Part shown: in pieces, positions 32,737-42,757 of the stretch
How positions within the stretch are numbered: the first letter of the stretch is position 1
Layout: the number at the start of each line of letters is the position of its first letter
From: an uncultured Candidatus Poseidoniales archaeon
GTDB lineage: Archaea; Thermoplasmatota; Poseidoniia; Poseidoniales; Poseidoniaceae
Direction of reading: 5' to 3'
Assembly: GCA_902625885.1 (NCBI GenBank)
Contig: CACODE010000008.1
Coordinates: 1 to 64,000, forward strand
Length of the DNA: 64,000 nt
The notes under the pieces: generated by a model
The model's input: the letters and a program-made list of their open reading frames with translations, nothing else
The model's database searches: none
Told to the model about the DNA's origin: nothing
Program-made: the position numbers and the translations under genes

Positions 32737-35268
32737 ATGGAAGACACGCAAGCCAACATCGAAACGGGTTTGCCCCACCAAAAGAAGGCATGGTCTCAAC
32801 ATGACCTGCTTGAATCAGCGCTCGGAGAGTACCTCCATGTGATTCAGAAAAACGGGGGCCGATGGCCCTCATGGAAAGTTTCTCCGGCAAGCGACGACAT
32901 CCACGACGACCTCGTTCGTTTGAACACCCACCTCGAAAGACTGGGTTGGATGGGGAAACTGACGCAGGAAGAAGAGTGGGTGGTCACCGTTTTCCCAGCG
33001 CCGGAACGGCAGTTTCCACAATCAAAAACCGTGCTGATGTTTTGGGTGTTGTCGTTTTTCACAATAACATTGGCTGGCGACCATTGGATGTCAAACGCAC
33101 GTCCCTCGGGAGGATGGTTTCACGCATCCTCGCTGATTGATGCCCTCCTTGGTTTCACGCTCCCCATCATGTTGGTGTTGGTTGCCGCCTCGTACATCCA
33201 ACGGCATGTCTCTTCTCGCTACGGGGTGCGCAGCGGGCACTTGATGCCGGTCCCTGATTTCACCATCGCTCTCTATGCGCTGGGTCTTTTTCCATCGTCC
33301 TGGCTTTTTTGGCCGTTTGGGCTGCTGTTGATTCCAACCATGCCTCGCATGGATGCTCGCCCATGGCCCAACAGAGCCTCCCTGGGCTTTACTGCACTCA
33401 CCGTTCCGCTCGTGCTGGGTGTCTCGGGTGTCATTTTGATGGTTGCCGGGCTGCTCATGACACCCGAATACCTGCCTTCATCCCGTATGCCCTTGGCGTC
33501 CTATCCGCCCCTGTTCCTGTCTCTGTTTCTTGACCAGCTCATCGGCAACGATAGCTACGTTCGCCTGTTGTGGGCGAACCCATGGACTCACGCTGGCGGT
33601 ATGTTGATGCTCTTTGCATGGGTTTCCGTTTTGCCGATTCCGACCTTCCCCGGCGGCAGGTTGTTGATCGCTCGAATCGGCCTTATCGATGCGCGAAGTT
33701 CCGGAACGCAGAGTTTGATCATGGTTACGCTCTTGTTTTGCGCTTACGTGTTTGGCGTCTTCGAACAATTTTCATTGTGGTTCCTGATTTTCGCCTTGCT
33801 CCTCCCGCTCTTGTTTTTCTTCGGCAACGATTTGCGAATCCCGCTTATCCTTGACGAAACCGAGGGTTTGAGCGAAGCCGATCACGGTCGGATGGGTCTG
33901 CTTCTCCTGCTCGTGTTTTTGTTCCTTCTTCCAGCGGCGCAACCGGTTCTCCACGAAACCACTTGGGACGACCCAATGACGCACGAGTTGAAGTCCCCTT
34001 CTTTCGCTGAGGAAAAAGAGGACGGCACATGGCTCTCCACCACGAAAATCCAAATCACCAACCCTTCGGCCTTGATGAAGCCCTTTGCCATCGCTGCTTT
34101 CCTTGAAAACCCCAACGAAGGGTGGTCCATTTCGTGGGACTGTGACGGCGAAGACACCTACAACCTTGGCGGCCAAGGGTGCGGCTCGGATTTGCTACCA
34201 AAGCGCACGGCTTTCTTTTGGATGAACCTCACTTGGGACAAGGCCACCAAACCCACCATGGCCAACCTGAGCTACGTTGTGGAGATGAACGGCGACTACG
34301 TTGTCGAAGCCTTCGCGGTCCGCCCGGCCCTCGAAATCGTCCCCGGTACGCAGTGGTACGATGTTCAGGCTGGCTCTTACACGCACAGGTGCGTGGACCT
34401 TGACGGGAGTTTGATCGATTCGCCGTGGCTGAACCTCAGCGTGAGCGGCTCAAACCTTGATGGGCTTCAAACAACTCTGGTCAACATCGCTGGTCAAAGC
34501 GGTTTGAACACCAACCTCAGCAGTGTACCGGATCGGTTTTGCCTTGAGGGCCTCGACCCGCTCGTTTTCGAACCCCAAATGGCCACCCTCACCATCAACA
34601 ACGATACCTTTGCGCCGTTGTTGCCTCAGAAGCGGCCTTTGACGGCCTACGTCCCGGAAAACGGGTGGGTTATCCACGGGGAGGACGGTTTCTCATGGGA
34701 AGCTTTGCTCGGTACGGGCATCTTGTTGTTGGAAGCTCCCCATTGCCCCATCAACGCCAGCATCGCCATGCCCGTCCGTCCAAAGGGTGGGGGCGATTGG
34801 AAGTGGGACATGAACGTGCGAACCTTGGGAGAGACGCCCAGCGTTGTAGGTGACGAGGTACTTACACTTCTTGTTCCACCCGGCAAAAATCTGTCGCGTT
34901 GCGACGGGACATACAACCCCTATCCATCGACGGTTTTCACTTCTGTCGAGGGACCAGAACTGCTGACCACCTGGATGAACACCACCTCGCGTTTCTGGAC
35001 AACACCGTGGGCCATCGCCACGAACGGGACTTCCCTCAACACCAACATGACCTCGTTTACGATTCACAATCCGAGCAACGTCAGCGTCCCAATCCGACTT
35101 GAGCGCGGGGGAAGTTTCGGCGACGATTGGGCGCACAATTGGGATGGCGGCCCCCTCGCTCCGGGCGATACAGTGTTTGAGTTGACGCCACCAAACGCTC
35201 CCTTGGCGACAATGTACATTTCGTTTGAATCCGGCTCGGTTGTGCTTCACTTGGCGAGCTACCAATGA
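32737..35268 (+). CDS. Site-2-protease-like (M50) membrane protein lacking catalytic residues, with large C-terminal ectodomain
   Basis: ATG 32737 follows GGGGGGAG and gives 843 residues; ATG 32704 is possible. After a soluble N-terminal domain (1-95), six or more helices follow the layout of archaeal site-2 proteases. TLPIMLVLVAASYIQRHVSSRYG aligns with the active-site helix, but HExxH reads A151-S-Y-I-Q155. Then come IPTMPRMDARPWPNRASLGFTALT and NPWTHAGGMLMLFAWVSVLP with PGGR (305-308) in place of the usual Asp-Gly-Gly. Residues from about 405 to the end are an extracytoplasmic beta-rich region. It is probably a pseudoprotease. It follows the ATP synthase operon on the same strand. Confidence 0.7.
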   Translation: MEDTQANIETGLPHQKKAWSQHDLLESALGEYLHVIQKNGGRWPSWKVSPASDDIHDDLVRLNTHLERLGWMGKLTQEEEWVVTVFPAPERQFPQSKTVLMFWVLSFFTITLAGDHWMSNARPSGGWFHASSLIDALLGFTLPIMLVLVAASYIQRHVSSRYGVRSGHLMPVPDFTIALYALGLFPSSWLFWPFGLLLIPTMPRMDARPWPNRASLGFTALTVPLVLGVSGVILMVAGLLMTPEYLPSSRMPLASYPPLFLSLFLDQLIGNDSYVRLLWANPWTHAGGMLMLFAWVSVLPIPTFPGGRLLIARIGLIDARSSGTQSLIMVTLLFCAYVFGVFEQFSLWFLIFALLLPLLFFFGNDLRIPLILDETEGLSEADHGRMGLLLLLVFLFLLPAAQPVLHETTWDDPMTHELKSPSFAEEKEDGTWLSTTKIQITNPSALMKPFAIAAFLENPNEGWSISWDCDGEDTYNLGGQGCGSDLLPKRTAFFWMNLTWDKATKPTMANLSYVVEMNGDYVVEAFAVRPALEIVPGTQWYDVQAGSYTHRCVDLDGSLIDSPWLNLSVSGSNLDGLQTTLVNIAGQSGLNTNLSSVPDRFCLEGLDPLVFEPQMATLTINNDTFAPLLPQKRPLTAYVPENGWVIHGEDGFSWEALLGTGILLLEAPHCPINASIAMPVRPKGGGDWKWDMNVRTLGETPSVVGDEVLTLLVPPGKNLSRCDGTYNPYPSTVFTSVEGPELLTTWMNTTSRFWTTPWAIATNGTSLNTNMTSFTIHNPSNVSVPIRLERGGSFGDDWAHNWDGGPLAPGDTVFELTPPNAPLATMYISFESGSVVLHLASYQ

Positions 35269-35277
35269 GGTGAAAGC

Positions 35278-36207
35278 ATGCGAATTTCAATTCTCGGCGT
35301 GGGGTCGATGGGCAGCGTGGTCGCTGCTTCTCTGGCTCCAACCGATGCCGAGGTTCATCTTCATGTTCGCGGTGAAAGCGGCGCCGCACGAATGCTTGAA
35401 GGACTCAGGATTCGAGGTGAAAAGAGCATCCGGGTTGAACCAACCCGATTCATGTTCTCTTGCGAAGAAATGCCTGCTGAGGACCGTTTGACCCACGGCT
35501 CCGACATCGTGCTTTTGGCTTGCAAATCGTATGACGTCGCCGACCTTGCAAAGAAAGCGGCCGCCTTCCTGAAACCAGATGGTTTGGTCATGGCCCTCTC
35601 AAACGGACTGGGCCATGTAGAAACATTGTGCCGGATTCATGGCCCTGAGCGCGTGGTGGCCATGATCACGACTCACGGGGCGTATTCTCAAGAAGACGGT
35701 GGCGTGGTCTGGGCCGGTCAAGGTGAGATTGGGATGGCCTCACCGCCGCTTGGTCCTTCACCGGCCAGGATGGAGGGTTTGGTGGTCCTTTTCGAGGAGG
35801 CCAACTTGAATCCGAAGCTTCACGAAAACGCTTCTGAGTTGGTTTGGGAAAAGGTCCTGCTCAACCTCGCCATCAACCCAATCGCGGCGTTAGCCGGTCT
35901 GAAAAACGGTGAACTCCTCGCCAGCGAACTTTTCAACGCTTCAATGATGGTGTACAGAGAAGCGGTTCTTGTGGCCAAGATGAGAGGGCTTTCGCTCTCC
36001 GATGAATTCACGTTTGAAACCCGGTTGCGCACGGTTTTGGAAAAGACCGGTGAGAACACGTGCAGCATGCTTCAGGACGTGAAGGCAGGTAGGACAACCG
36101 AAATTGGTGCTCTCAATCAGGTGATTGTGGAGATGGCCGAGTCGTCAGGCATCGCCGTACCGGTCAACCAGATGCTGACGGCTCTGGTTCGCGCTTGTCA
36201 TCCGTGA
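35278..36207 (+). CDS. panE: 2-dehydropantoate 2-reductase (ketopantoate reductase)
   Basis: This 309-residue NAD(P)H enzyme of coenzyme A synthesis has the N-terminal dinucleotide fold MRISILGVGSMGSVVAASL, the conserved DIVLLACKSYD and ALSNGLGHVETL, and the substrate-binding KVLLNLAINPIAALAGLKNGELL with the catalytic Lys. ENTCSMLQDVKAGRTTEIGALNQ is typical of PanE. GAGGTGA precedes the start, 9 bases after the pseudo-protease gene. Its last 44 bases overlap nadB on the opposite strand. Confidence 0.93.
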   Translation: MRISILGVGSMGSVVAASLAPTDAEVHLHVRGESGAARMLEGLRIRGEKSIRVEPTRFMFSCEEMPAEDRLTHGSDIVLLACKSYDVADLAKKAAAFLKPDGLVMALSNGLGHVETLCRIHGPERVVAMITTHGAYSQEDGGVVWAGQGEIGMASPPLGPSPARMEGLVVLFEEANLNPKLHENASELVWEKVLLNLAINPIAALAGLKNGELLASELFNASMMVYREAVLVAKMRGLSLSDEFTFETRLRTVLEKTGENTCSMLQDVKAGRTTEIGALNQVIVEMAESSGIAVPVNQMLTALVRACHP

Positions 36208-37819
36208 TGAGGTCCACGTTGTAGTGCAAACCTCTGTTCTCCGACTGGCTGAGGGCGTTCTCGACGACCAGTTGCCCGATAAGGCACAGGTTTCGCAACT
36301 CAACGATTTCTCTTGTTGGCACGGACGTCTTCCACATCATTTCCACATCGGACTGCAACAGATCGACCCGTCGTTTGGCTCGTTTGAGTCGTTGATTTGA
36401 GCGAACGATGCCCACTTCCTCGGACATGGTCCTCACCAAACTTGTCCTGTCGTTGATGATAGGCCCGTGCTCTCGCAGTGCATCCAGCCCTTCCGAGCGC
36501 CATGCGGGATGGTTTCCTTCGTAGGTATTTGGCGGGTTGAGAATGAGGTGTTGAGCCACACGCTCGGCGAAAACAACCGCCTCAAGAAGGCTGTTGGACG
36601 CCAAACGGTTGGCGCCGTGCATGCCCGTACAAGCCACTTCGCCTATGGCATAGAGATGAGGCACAGGGCTTTCGGTGTCGCGGAGGAAGGCACGACCGAT
36701 GTTGTCAACACGGACACCGCCCACCATGTAGTGGGCGGCAGGGACCACCGGTATCGGGTCTTTTCCAAGAACCAAACCTTCTTGCTCAAGCCTACGAGAG
36801 ATGTTTGGGAATTTCTTGCTGAACGGGAGGTCGAGATGCGAAGTGATGAGGTAAACGCACGACGTTCCGTGTTTTTTCATCTGCTGGTCAATGGCACGAG
36901 CCACGATGTCTCTGGTGGCCAACGAGCCATCTGGTGTGTACCGCAACGTGAAGGAGTAAGGGTTTGGCGAGGGAGGTTCTTCATCGGCAGATTTGGCATC
37001 TTCACAGGCCGCTTTCCACGCCTCCAAACCAAGGTCGTCCAACAAAACGGCACCGACGCCCCGCACCGCCTCAGAGATCAAGAACGGGCGCTCCGCAGGT
37101 GAGAAAAGGGCGGTTGGGTGGAACTGAATGAACGCCATATTTTTGATGCAGGCGCCTGTTCTATAGGCCATGGCCAAACCGTCGCCGGTAGCCACGCTTG
37201 GGTTGGTCGTTTCCTTCCAAAGTTGCCCAACACCACCCGTCGCCAAAATCACGGCGTCGGCTTCCAACGTCAACACCTCTTGTGTGTCCTGGTCCAGGCA
37301 CCAAACCCCCGCTACCCCTTGCGACGGTTGACCATGACGCCGCTGAATCAAATCGATGGCAAGCGTGTTGGGTTTCATGGCAATGTTGGCGTGGCTGTCG
37401 GCGTAGGACGTCAAGGCTCGCTCGATCTCTCTGCCCGTGGCGTCCTTGGCGTGCAAGATGCGTTCCGTGGAATGCCCCCCCTCTCTGATCAGAGCATACG
37501 TGCCGTCTTTGTGTTTTTCAAACTCAACACCGATGTTGATGAGGTCAACGATGCGCTCGCCGGCTTCGGAAATGATTGAACGGACCACGTCCTCATCGCA
37601 TGCACCATCGCCAGATTTCAGGGTGTCTTGGACATGAGATTCCATGCCGTCTTCGTTTGTTTTGTCCAGAATTGCTGCGATACCGCCCTGTGCCCAGTTG
37701 GTTGAGGAGTCCTTGGGCCGTTGCTTGGTCACGACGGTGACCTCGTGCCCGGCATCGGCGAGTTTGCACGCCGTGAACAAGCCCGCAATGCCGCTGCCGA
37801 TGATGACGACATGTGCCAT
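36164..37819 (-). CDS. nadB: L-aspartate oxidase
   Basis: This 551-residue FAD enzyme makes iminoaspartate for NAD synthesis. The Rossmann motif [21 protein letters not shown] is at the N-terminus. [37 protein letters not shown] and the C-terminal region with [23 protein letters not shown]-type residues (ending [13 protein letters not shown]) define NadB rather than succinate dehydrogenase. NadA and NadC are not in the window. It is convergent with panE and divergent from a small membrane protein. Confidence 0.96.
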   Translation of the reverse strand: [551 protein letters not shown]

Positions 37820-37943
37820 TGTTCATCCCTGCCTCAACTTGCCCTCGTCCTCCCCCTTCTTGACCATGATGGAGGCGGAGCAGAATTCATCGGCTCGCAA
37901 TGCCTATCAATCAGCGTCCGTTAGGCCACTTGGGGACCATAGA

Positions 37944-38711
37944 ATGCTTGGATTATCGCTGAGGAAAATCTTGACCCTCTTCGGCGGGGCCCTGATGCTC
38001 TTCGTGTTCTTCAACGTTCAATTCGGTAGCGTGGCTCCTTTGGTCATTGACGGTGCAGAAGGTTACAAACTTGACGCATTGTTGATGTTCGAACCGAGTT
38101 GTTCTTTCGACCTTGTCGAGGAGGAATTGCGGGCGAGTGGGACGTCGTATTGCTTGGGTGAAGTTGGGCAGTGGTCCGGTGCTGATGTGCTGATGCTGAT
38201 GGAAGGCCTGTTTTTGTTTGTTTACGGATTTGAGCTGCCCCAAAACAAGGGCTGGGCACGCCGCTTGCGAAAAATTGGGTTCATCATGGGGGCGACGCTG
38301 TGTTCGTTGGCTCTCCTTGACAGGTTTTCGTTGCTCCCTTCCTCGGCAAGCTCGGAAGGTTTGGCAACCTTGTTTCCTTTTCCGGTCCAGCCGTGGGTGG
38401 TACAGATCATGTTTGCCGTGTTCGGCGTCATCATGATGCGCGGGCCAAAATATTGGGAGGCGGAAGCGGTAGAGCAAACCCGAGATAAACTTGAACGGCG
38501 ACGGCAAAAAGCCGGCGATTTTCGCTCTTCGTTCTTTGACAAATCCAAGCACAACGATAACGCTCTCGATCGGGTCGAACGGTCCCGATTTTTGCGGGCC
38601 GACAAGGACCTCACCATGTCCCGCAGACGTAGCAAATTGCTCGTGATGGCGACCTGTCCGTACTGCCAAGGCGGTGGTTGCAAAAAGTGCAACAATGCAG
38701 GCGTGTTTTGA
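37944..38711 (+). CDS. Membrane protein with C-terminal zinc-ribbon-like tail
   Basis: ATG 37944 (MLGLSLRKILTLFGG) gives 255 residues. The frame is open much further upstream, but that region is antisense to nadB. There are four hydrophobic segments (about 8-28, 86-100, 115-133, 152-170) and a basic cytoplasmic region. The last 20 residues hold CPYCQGGGCKKCNN, a DnaJ-like Cys knuckle that could bind zinc. No family was recognised. Confidence 0.7.
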   Translation: MLGLSLRKILTLFGGALMLFVFFNVQFGSVAPLVIDGAEGYKLDALLMFEPSCSFDLVEEELRASGTSYCLGEVGQWSGADVLMLMEGLFLFVYGFELPQNKGWARRLRKIGFIMGATLCSLALLDRFSLLPSSASSEGLATLFPFPVQPWVVQIMFAVFGVIMMRGPKYWEAEAVEQTRDKLERRRQKAGDFRSSFFDKSKHNDNALDRVERSRFLRADKDLTMSRRRSKLLVMATCPYCQGGGCKKCNNAGVF

Positions 38712-38775
38712 GACCTCTCGGCATTTCCTTTTCCCCTACGAAAACCGAGGCACTGAGGCTTGTTTCTTCGGATTG

Positions 38776-38782
38776 TTTAAAA
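38776..38782 (+). promoter_or_regulatory. Candidate TATA box for the smc operon
   Basis: TTTAAAA is the only A/T-rich core in the 134-base gap before smc, about 65 bases from the ATG. It would give a leader of about 40 bases that includes the purine-rich GAGGGAAAAGGG ribosome binding region. Pattern-based only. Confidence 0.4.
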
Positions 38783-38845
38783 CCTGTAAAGAGCGGGTCT
38801 GGTGAAAGTGATGAGAACAAAGTTCCATCACACGAGGGAAAAGGG

Positions 38846-41800
38846 ATGTACCTAAAGTCACTTGAAGTGCTGAATTTCAAATCGTTCAAAGGTGAAGTTA
38901 CCGTACCGCTCGACCGAGGATTCACCGCCATAACCGGGCCAAACGGCTCAGGAAAATCCAACTGTGGGGACGCCATTCAATTCGTTTTAGGGCCCAAATC
39001 AAATCGAGTGATACGTGCTCAGAACTCAACGGATTTGATTTTCAACGGTGGAAAAAACTCGAAACCGGCCAGAAATTGTTCCGTAACGCTTGTTTTCGCC
39101 AACCCCGTGATGAGCAACGGTCGACGGCGATTGCCCCTTGACAAAGAAGAGATTCGGATGTCCAGGAGCATCCGATTGACGTCCTCGAACAACCCGGTGA
39201 CCACCTACAAACTCAATGGAGAAGACAGTACACAGAAGGTATTTCATCGCTTGCTCGGCGCCGCCAATGCCCGTCCCGACGGTTACAACATCGTCCTTCA
39301 GGGTGACGTGACGAGCCTCGCCAAAATGACGGCGAACGAGCGACGAAAAGTGCTTGACAACGTGGCCGGCGTGACCTCCTACGACGATGAAATTCGAAAG
39401 GCTGGCAAGCAAAAGGACATGGTTGAGAACTACCTCGATCGCATTGGACTGCTCGAAAAAGAGCAACTTGAACGGCTCTCGACTTTGGCCAAAGAACGCC
39501 ACGTTGCGCAAAAGGCGAAAGAGGTGACCGACGCCATACAGACCACCAACGCCATGTTGCTCCAATCTCGCTATGTGACGCTGAAAAACGAGTTGGCCTT
39601 CCACGTCGACGAGCGACAAAAATACCTTGATGGGAGCGACCGTCTGTTGGACGAACACAAGGCCACCGAAAAGGAACTGCTTGTTTTGGACGACAAAATC
39701 GCAGAGATTCAAGAAGAAATCAACCGATTGACTGGAGGCGAGACATCGGAACTTGGACGGGCCATACGTGACCTTCAGGTCGCCATTGAACTCAACAACG
39801 ATCGGCTTGCTGAGGCCGCAAAAGACGAAGAGAAAGAAGCGGAAGAAACCGAGTTGACCGAGCAGCAACTCGCCGATGCTCGTGAAGAACTTCAGGCGTT
39901 CGTCGTGAGTTTGGAAACCGCCAACGAAGCCCTTCTCGAAGCGCAGGGGCAACTCCAAGAGGCTCAGGACGAGGAAGCTAGGATTCGCGAAGCCTTGGCG
40001 ACGGCTGGCCAGCAAAATCAACAACTGAGCGAAGCCGTTGAGGCTGCAGAACACCACCGGGAACGGCAAGAAACACATCGCAGGGATGCACAATCGGAAG
40101 TTGACAAGTTGGCGGTAGAAGCCGACTTGGTGAGCGAACAAATGGCCAATGCTCAACAAGAAGCCGAGGCAATTCGGCTCGCCCTTGGCGAGCTCGACAT
40201 TCGTTTGCAAGAACTCAAGGAAGATGCCCCAGAGTACGATCGTGAAGCCCTCGCCAAGCAATTAAACGACGCACAGCGCGCTGAATCACAGCTGACCGAG
40301 GACCGAACGAGAATCGAGGTCCGTCTTCGTGAAGCCGAGCGAGCGCTGACCCTCGCCAAAGCCGAAATGGAGCAAAAATCAGGAGCGAAGGGCCTTGCTG
40401 GTGGCGCCAGTGCTGTTTTGGGTGCCCGGGACAGTCAGGAGTTGAACGGCATCATCGGCACCGTCGCTGAGCTTTGTGCCCCCAAAGATGCAGAACACGA
40501 GGTGGCTTTGGCCACGGCCATCGGCGCTGGCATGGCTTCCGTGGTTGTTGAGACGGACCAAGACGCCGCCAACGCCATCAGGTGGCTGGCGGAGAACCGA
40601 GCAGGCCGGGCAACCTTCCTGCCGCTTAATCGGTTGAGCACCTCAAGAGCCGGTGGAAAAACCGTTATGACCGCCCGAAAAGAAGGCGTTCTTGGGTTTG
40701 CTCACGAGATGTTGGATTACGACCCTCGCATCGATGTCGCTGTTAAGTTCGCCCTGCGAAACACCTTGATCGTTCAAAACCTCAACATCGCCCGTCAGTA
40801 CATGGGCGGTACCAGATTTGTGACCCTTCGGGGAGACGTTATCGAATCAGGAGGCGCCATGGTTGGCGGTTCCAAGCGCAAAATGAGCATCTCCTTCGGA
40901 GGAAGGATCCAAGGGGCCACGGAAGTCGAAAAATACACTGCAGAGGTTGCGAAATATCAACTGATGGAGCAGACGGTGAACGAAGCGCTGCGCGAAGCGA
41001 GGTCCAATCAACAAGAACTGCGCAACAAGATCAACGCCATGGTTGACGATTCCTATGCTACGTCGTTGCGGGATGTCAACGCTGAAAAGAAGCAGGTAGG
41101 TCAAGCGCACAAAAAAGCCGTCGAGGTTGTCGCAGGTTTGAACGACAAACTTGACGAAATCCGCCTAAGCGCTCAGGAGTCGTTGAGGGCGCTTGATGCG
41201 GCAGACCGTGTACTCGCTGAGGCCAATCAGGCGTTTGAGGCCGCTAAAGAAGCCCTTGAAGCCGCCAGTCCCGAGCACCTGAAGGAGCGCATGCACGCCG
41301 CTGACTTGTTGCGCGTGAGCGCTACCGGGGCGAAGGAAAAAGCGCAGGAGATTCTTAACAGCGGTGCAGGGCAAAAGGCCCTCCTTCAGCGACGGGTTGA
41401 TGAAACCGAGCGTCGCCTTTCTGACCTTCAAGACAACAAAGAGAAGCGCATTGAACGCATTGACGAACTCGAAGCCACGCTGGCAACGGACAGGATCGCT
41501 CTCAAGGAAAAGAAAGACGAGCAGGCGGTTTACCTTGAGGAGAACCAGGGGTTGGAACAGGAGCGGCAGGAACTCACCGACCAGCGCGCCACCCTGCGCG
41601 TGAGAAATGAAGAACGGCTCGAGAAAGCCCAGAATCACCGCCGAATGGCGCAGGAATTGATGCGGACGATTTCTGAAAAAGAAGCCGAGGTTCAACTGAT
41701 GGGGCAAGAGTTGATCGATGCGAACCTTTCGCTCAATCAGTTGCCTGACGACCTCAAGAACGTCGGGGAACTTGAGCGTGATCTTCGAAAATTGCAACGG

Positions 41801-42748
41801 CGCATGGAGAATTTCGGCAACGTCAACATGATGGCGATACAGCAATACGACGAATGTCAAGCCAGGTTGGATTTAATGAAGGACGAGTTCGCAACGCTCC
41901 AGACCCGACGCCAACACTTGATTGAGGTCACCGACCAACTCGAATCCCAACGAAAAGAACGGCTGGTCAACGTTCTGGAAAAAGTCAACGAGAATTTCAA
42001 GAAATCCTACAATGAACTCTCCGATGGCGGTCGCGGCGAACTTTTCCTCGAAAATCCAGACGAGCCGTTCAAAGGCGGTCTCGAACTTTGGGCTCAACCA
42101 CGCGGTAAATCATCCAAAGTGAGCCGACAACAACTCTCAGGTGGGGAGCAATCGATGGCGGCCTTGGCGCTGATTTTTGCCATCCAAGATTACGATCCCA
42201 GTCCGTTTTACTACTTTGACGAGGTCGATCAAAACCTCGATGCTTACAACGCCGAACGCATCGCAAAGATGTGCCGCAAGCGAAGCGAGCGAGCTCAATT
42301 CATCATGGTCACGTTGCGTAAAGTGTCCCTCAAACTTGCCGACCACCACATCGGCATCACCCACGGCGGTGACGGTTGCAGCCGACGAATCCTTGACTTT
42401 GACAGGGAACGCGCCATCGCTCTGGGCGAAGCCGCCCTGAAAGAAGCGCAGAAGGATGCTGACAAGAACGAGAGCCGCATTATGGACGCCGTGGTTGCCG
42501 CACAAGACATGCCGACGGTGCCCGAAGCGCTCGGTGTCCCCCGGAGTCTCGGAGGGTTACTTACCCACATGCACGATGATGCAGGCGAGGAGGCCAGTCT
42601 AGGTGGTTTGGTGGAGCGTACGCAGGAATTGACGGAGGACATCAACGAACGGGCGCAAGTCGTCGCTAAACTTGCCGAGATTGACCCGTCCACAGATGGC
42701 AGGGTTTCAACCCCTGTTGAACCGGTTTTAGAGGCCGACGAAGAGTGA
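38846..42748 (+). CDS. smc: Chromosome segregation protein SMC
   Basis: ATG 38846, after GAGGGAAAAGGG, gives 1300 residues. The N-terminal ATPase half has Walker A GPNGSGKSNCGDAIQF. Two long coiled coils flank a hinge (about residues 530-680, including GIIGTVAELCAPKDAEHEVALATAIGAGM). The C-terminal half has the signature QLSGGEQSMAALALIFA and Walker B PFYYFDEVDQNLD. About 130 residues follow the ATPase core (from about residue 1170), acidic and predicted helical, which is longer than usual. With ScpA and ScpB directly downstream it forms the condensin complex. Confidence 0.97.
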   Translation: MYLKSLEVLNFKSFKGEVTVPLDRGFTAITGPNGSGKSNCGDAIQFVLGPKSNRVIRAQNSTDLIFNGGKNSKPARNCSVTLVFANPVMSNGRRRLPLDKEEIRMSRSIRLTSSNNPVTTYKLNGEDSTQKVFHRLLGAANARPDGYNIVLQGDVTSLAKMTANERRKVLDNVAGVTSYDDEIRKAGKQKDMVENYLDRIGLLEKEQLERLSTLAKERHVAQKAKEVTDAIQTTNAMLLQSRYVTLKNELAFHVDERQKYLDGSDRLLDEHKATEKELLVLDDKIAEIQEEINRLTGGETSELGRAIRDLQVAIELNNDRLAEAAKDEEKEAEETELTEQQLADAREELQAFVVSLETANEALLEAQGQLQEAQDEEARIREALATAGQQNQQLSEAVEAAEHHRERQETHRRDAQSEVDKLAVEADLVSEQMANAQQEAEAIRLALGELDIRLQELKEDAPEYDREALAKQLNDAQRAESQLTEDRTRIEVRLREAERALTLAKAEMEQKSGAKGLAGGASAVLGARDSQELNGIIGTVAELCAPKDAEHEVALATAIGAGMASVVVETDQDAANAIRWLAENRAGRATFLPLNRLSTSRAGGKTVMTARKEGVLGFAHEMLDYDPRIDVAVKFALRNTLIVQNLNIARQYMGGTRFVTLRGDVIESGGAMVGGSKRKMSISFGGRIQGATEVEKYTAEVAKYQLMEQTVNEALREARSNQQELRNKINAMVDDSYATSLRDVNAEKKQVGQAHKKAVEVVAGLNDKLDEIRLSAQESLRALDAADRVLAEANQAFEAAKEALEAASPEHLKERMHAADLLRVSATGAKEKAQEILNSGAGQKALLQRRVDETERRLSDLQDNKEKRIERIDELEATLATDRIALKEKKDEQAVYLEENQGLEQERQELTDQRATLRVRNEERLEKAQNHRRMAQELMRTISEKEAEVQLMGQELIDANLSLNQLPDDLKNVGELERDLRKLQRRMENFGNVNMMAIQQYDECQARLDLMKDEFATLQTRRQHLIEVTDQLESQRKERLVNVLEKVNENFKKSYNELSDGGRGELFLENPDEPFKGGLELWAQPRGKSSKVSRQQLSGGEQSMAALALIFAIQDYDPSPFYYFDEVDQNLDAYNAERIAKMCRKRSERAQFIMVTLRKVSLKLADHHIGITHGGDGCSRRILDFDRERAIALGEAALKEAQKDADKNESRIMDAVVAAQDMPTVPEALGVPRSLGGLLTHMHDDAGEEASLGGLVERTQELTEDINERAQVVAKLAEIDPSTDGRVSTPVEPVLEADEE

Positions 42749-42757
42749 TGTGAAAAC

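Noticed and set aside
37644-37943. Upstream extension of the small membrane protein
   Set aside because: The first 100 codons are antisense to nadB. ATG 37944 gives a natural membrane N-terminus.
39026-40261. A 411-codon minus-strand frame
   Set aside because: It is antisense to the SMC coiled coil. Phe/Leu/Val-rich composition is the mirror of Glu/Lys/Gln codons.
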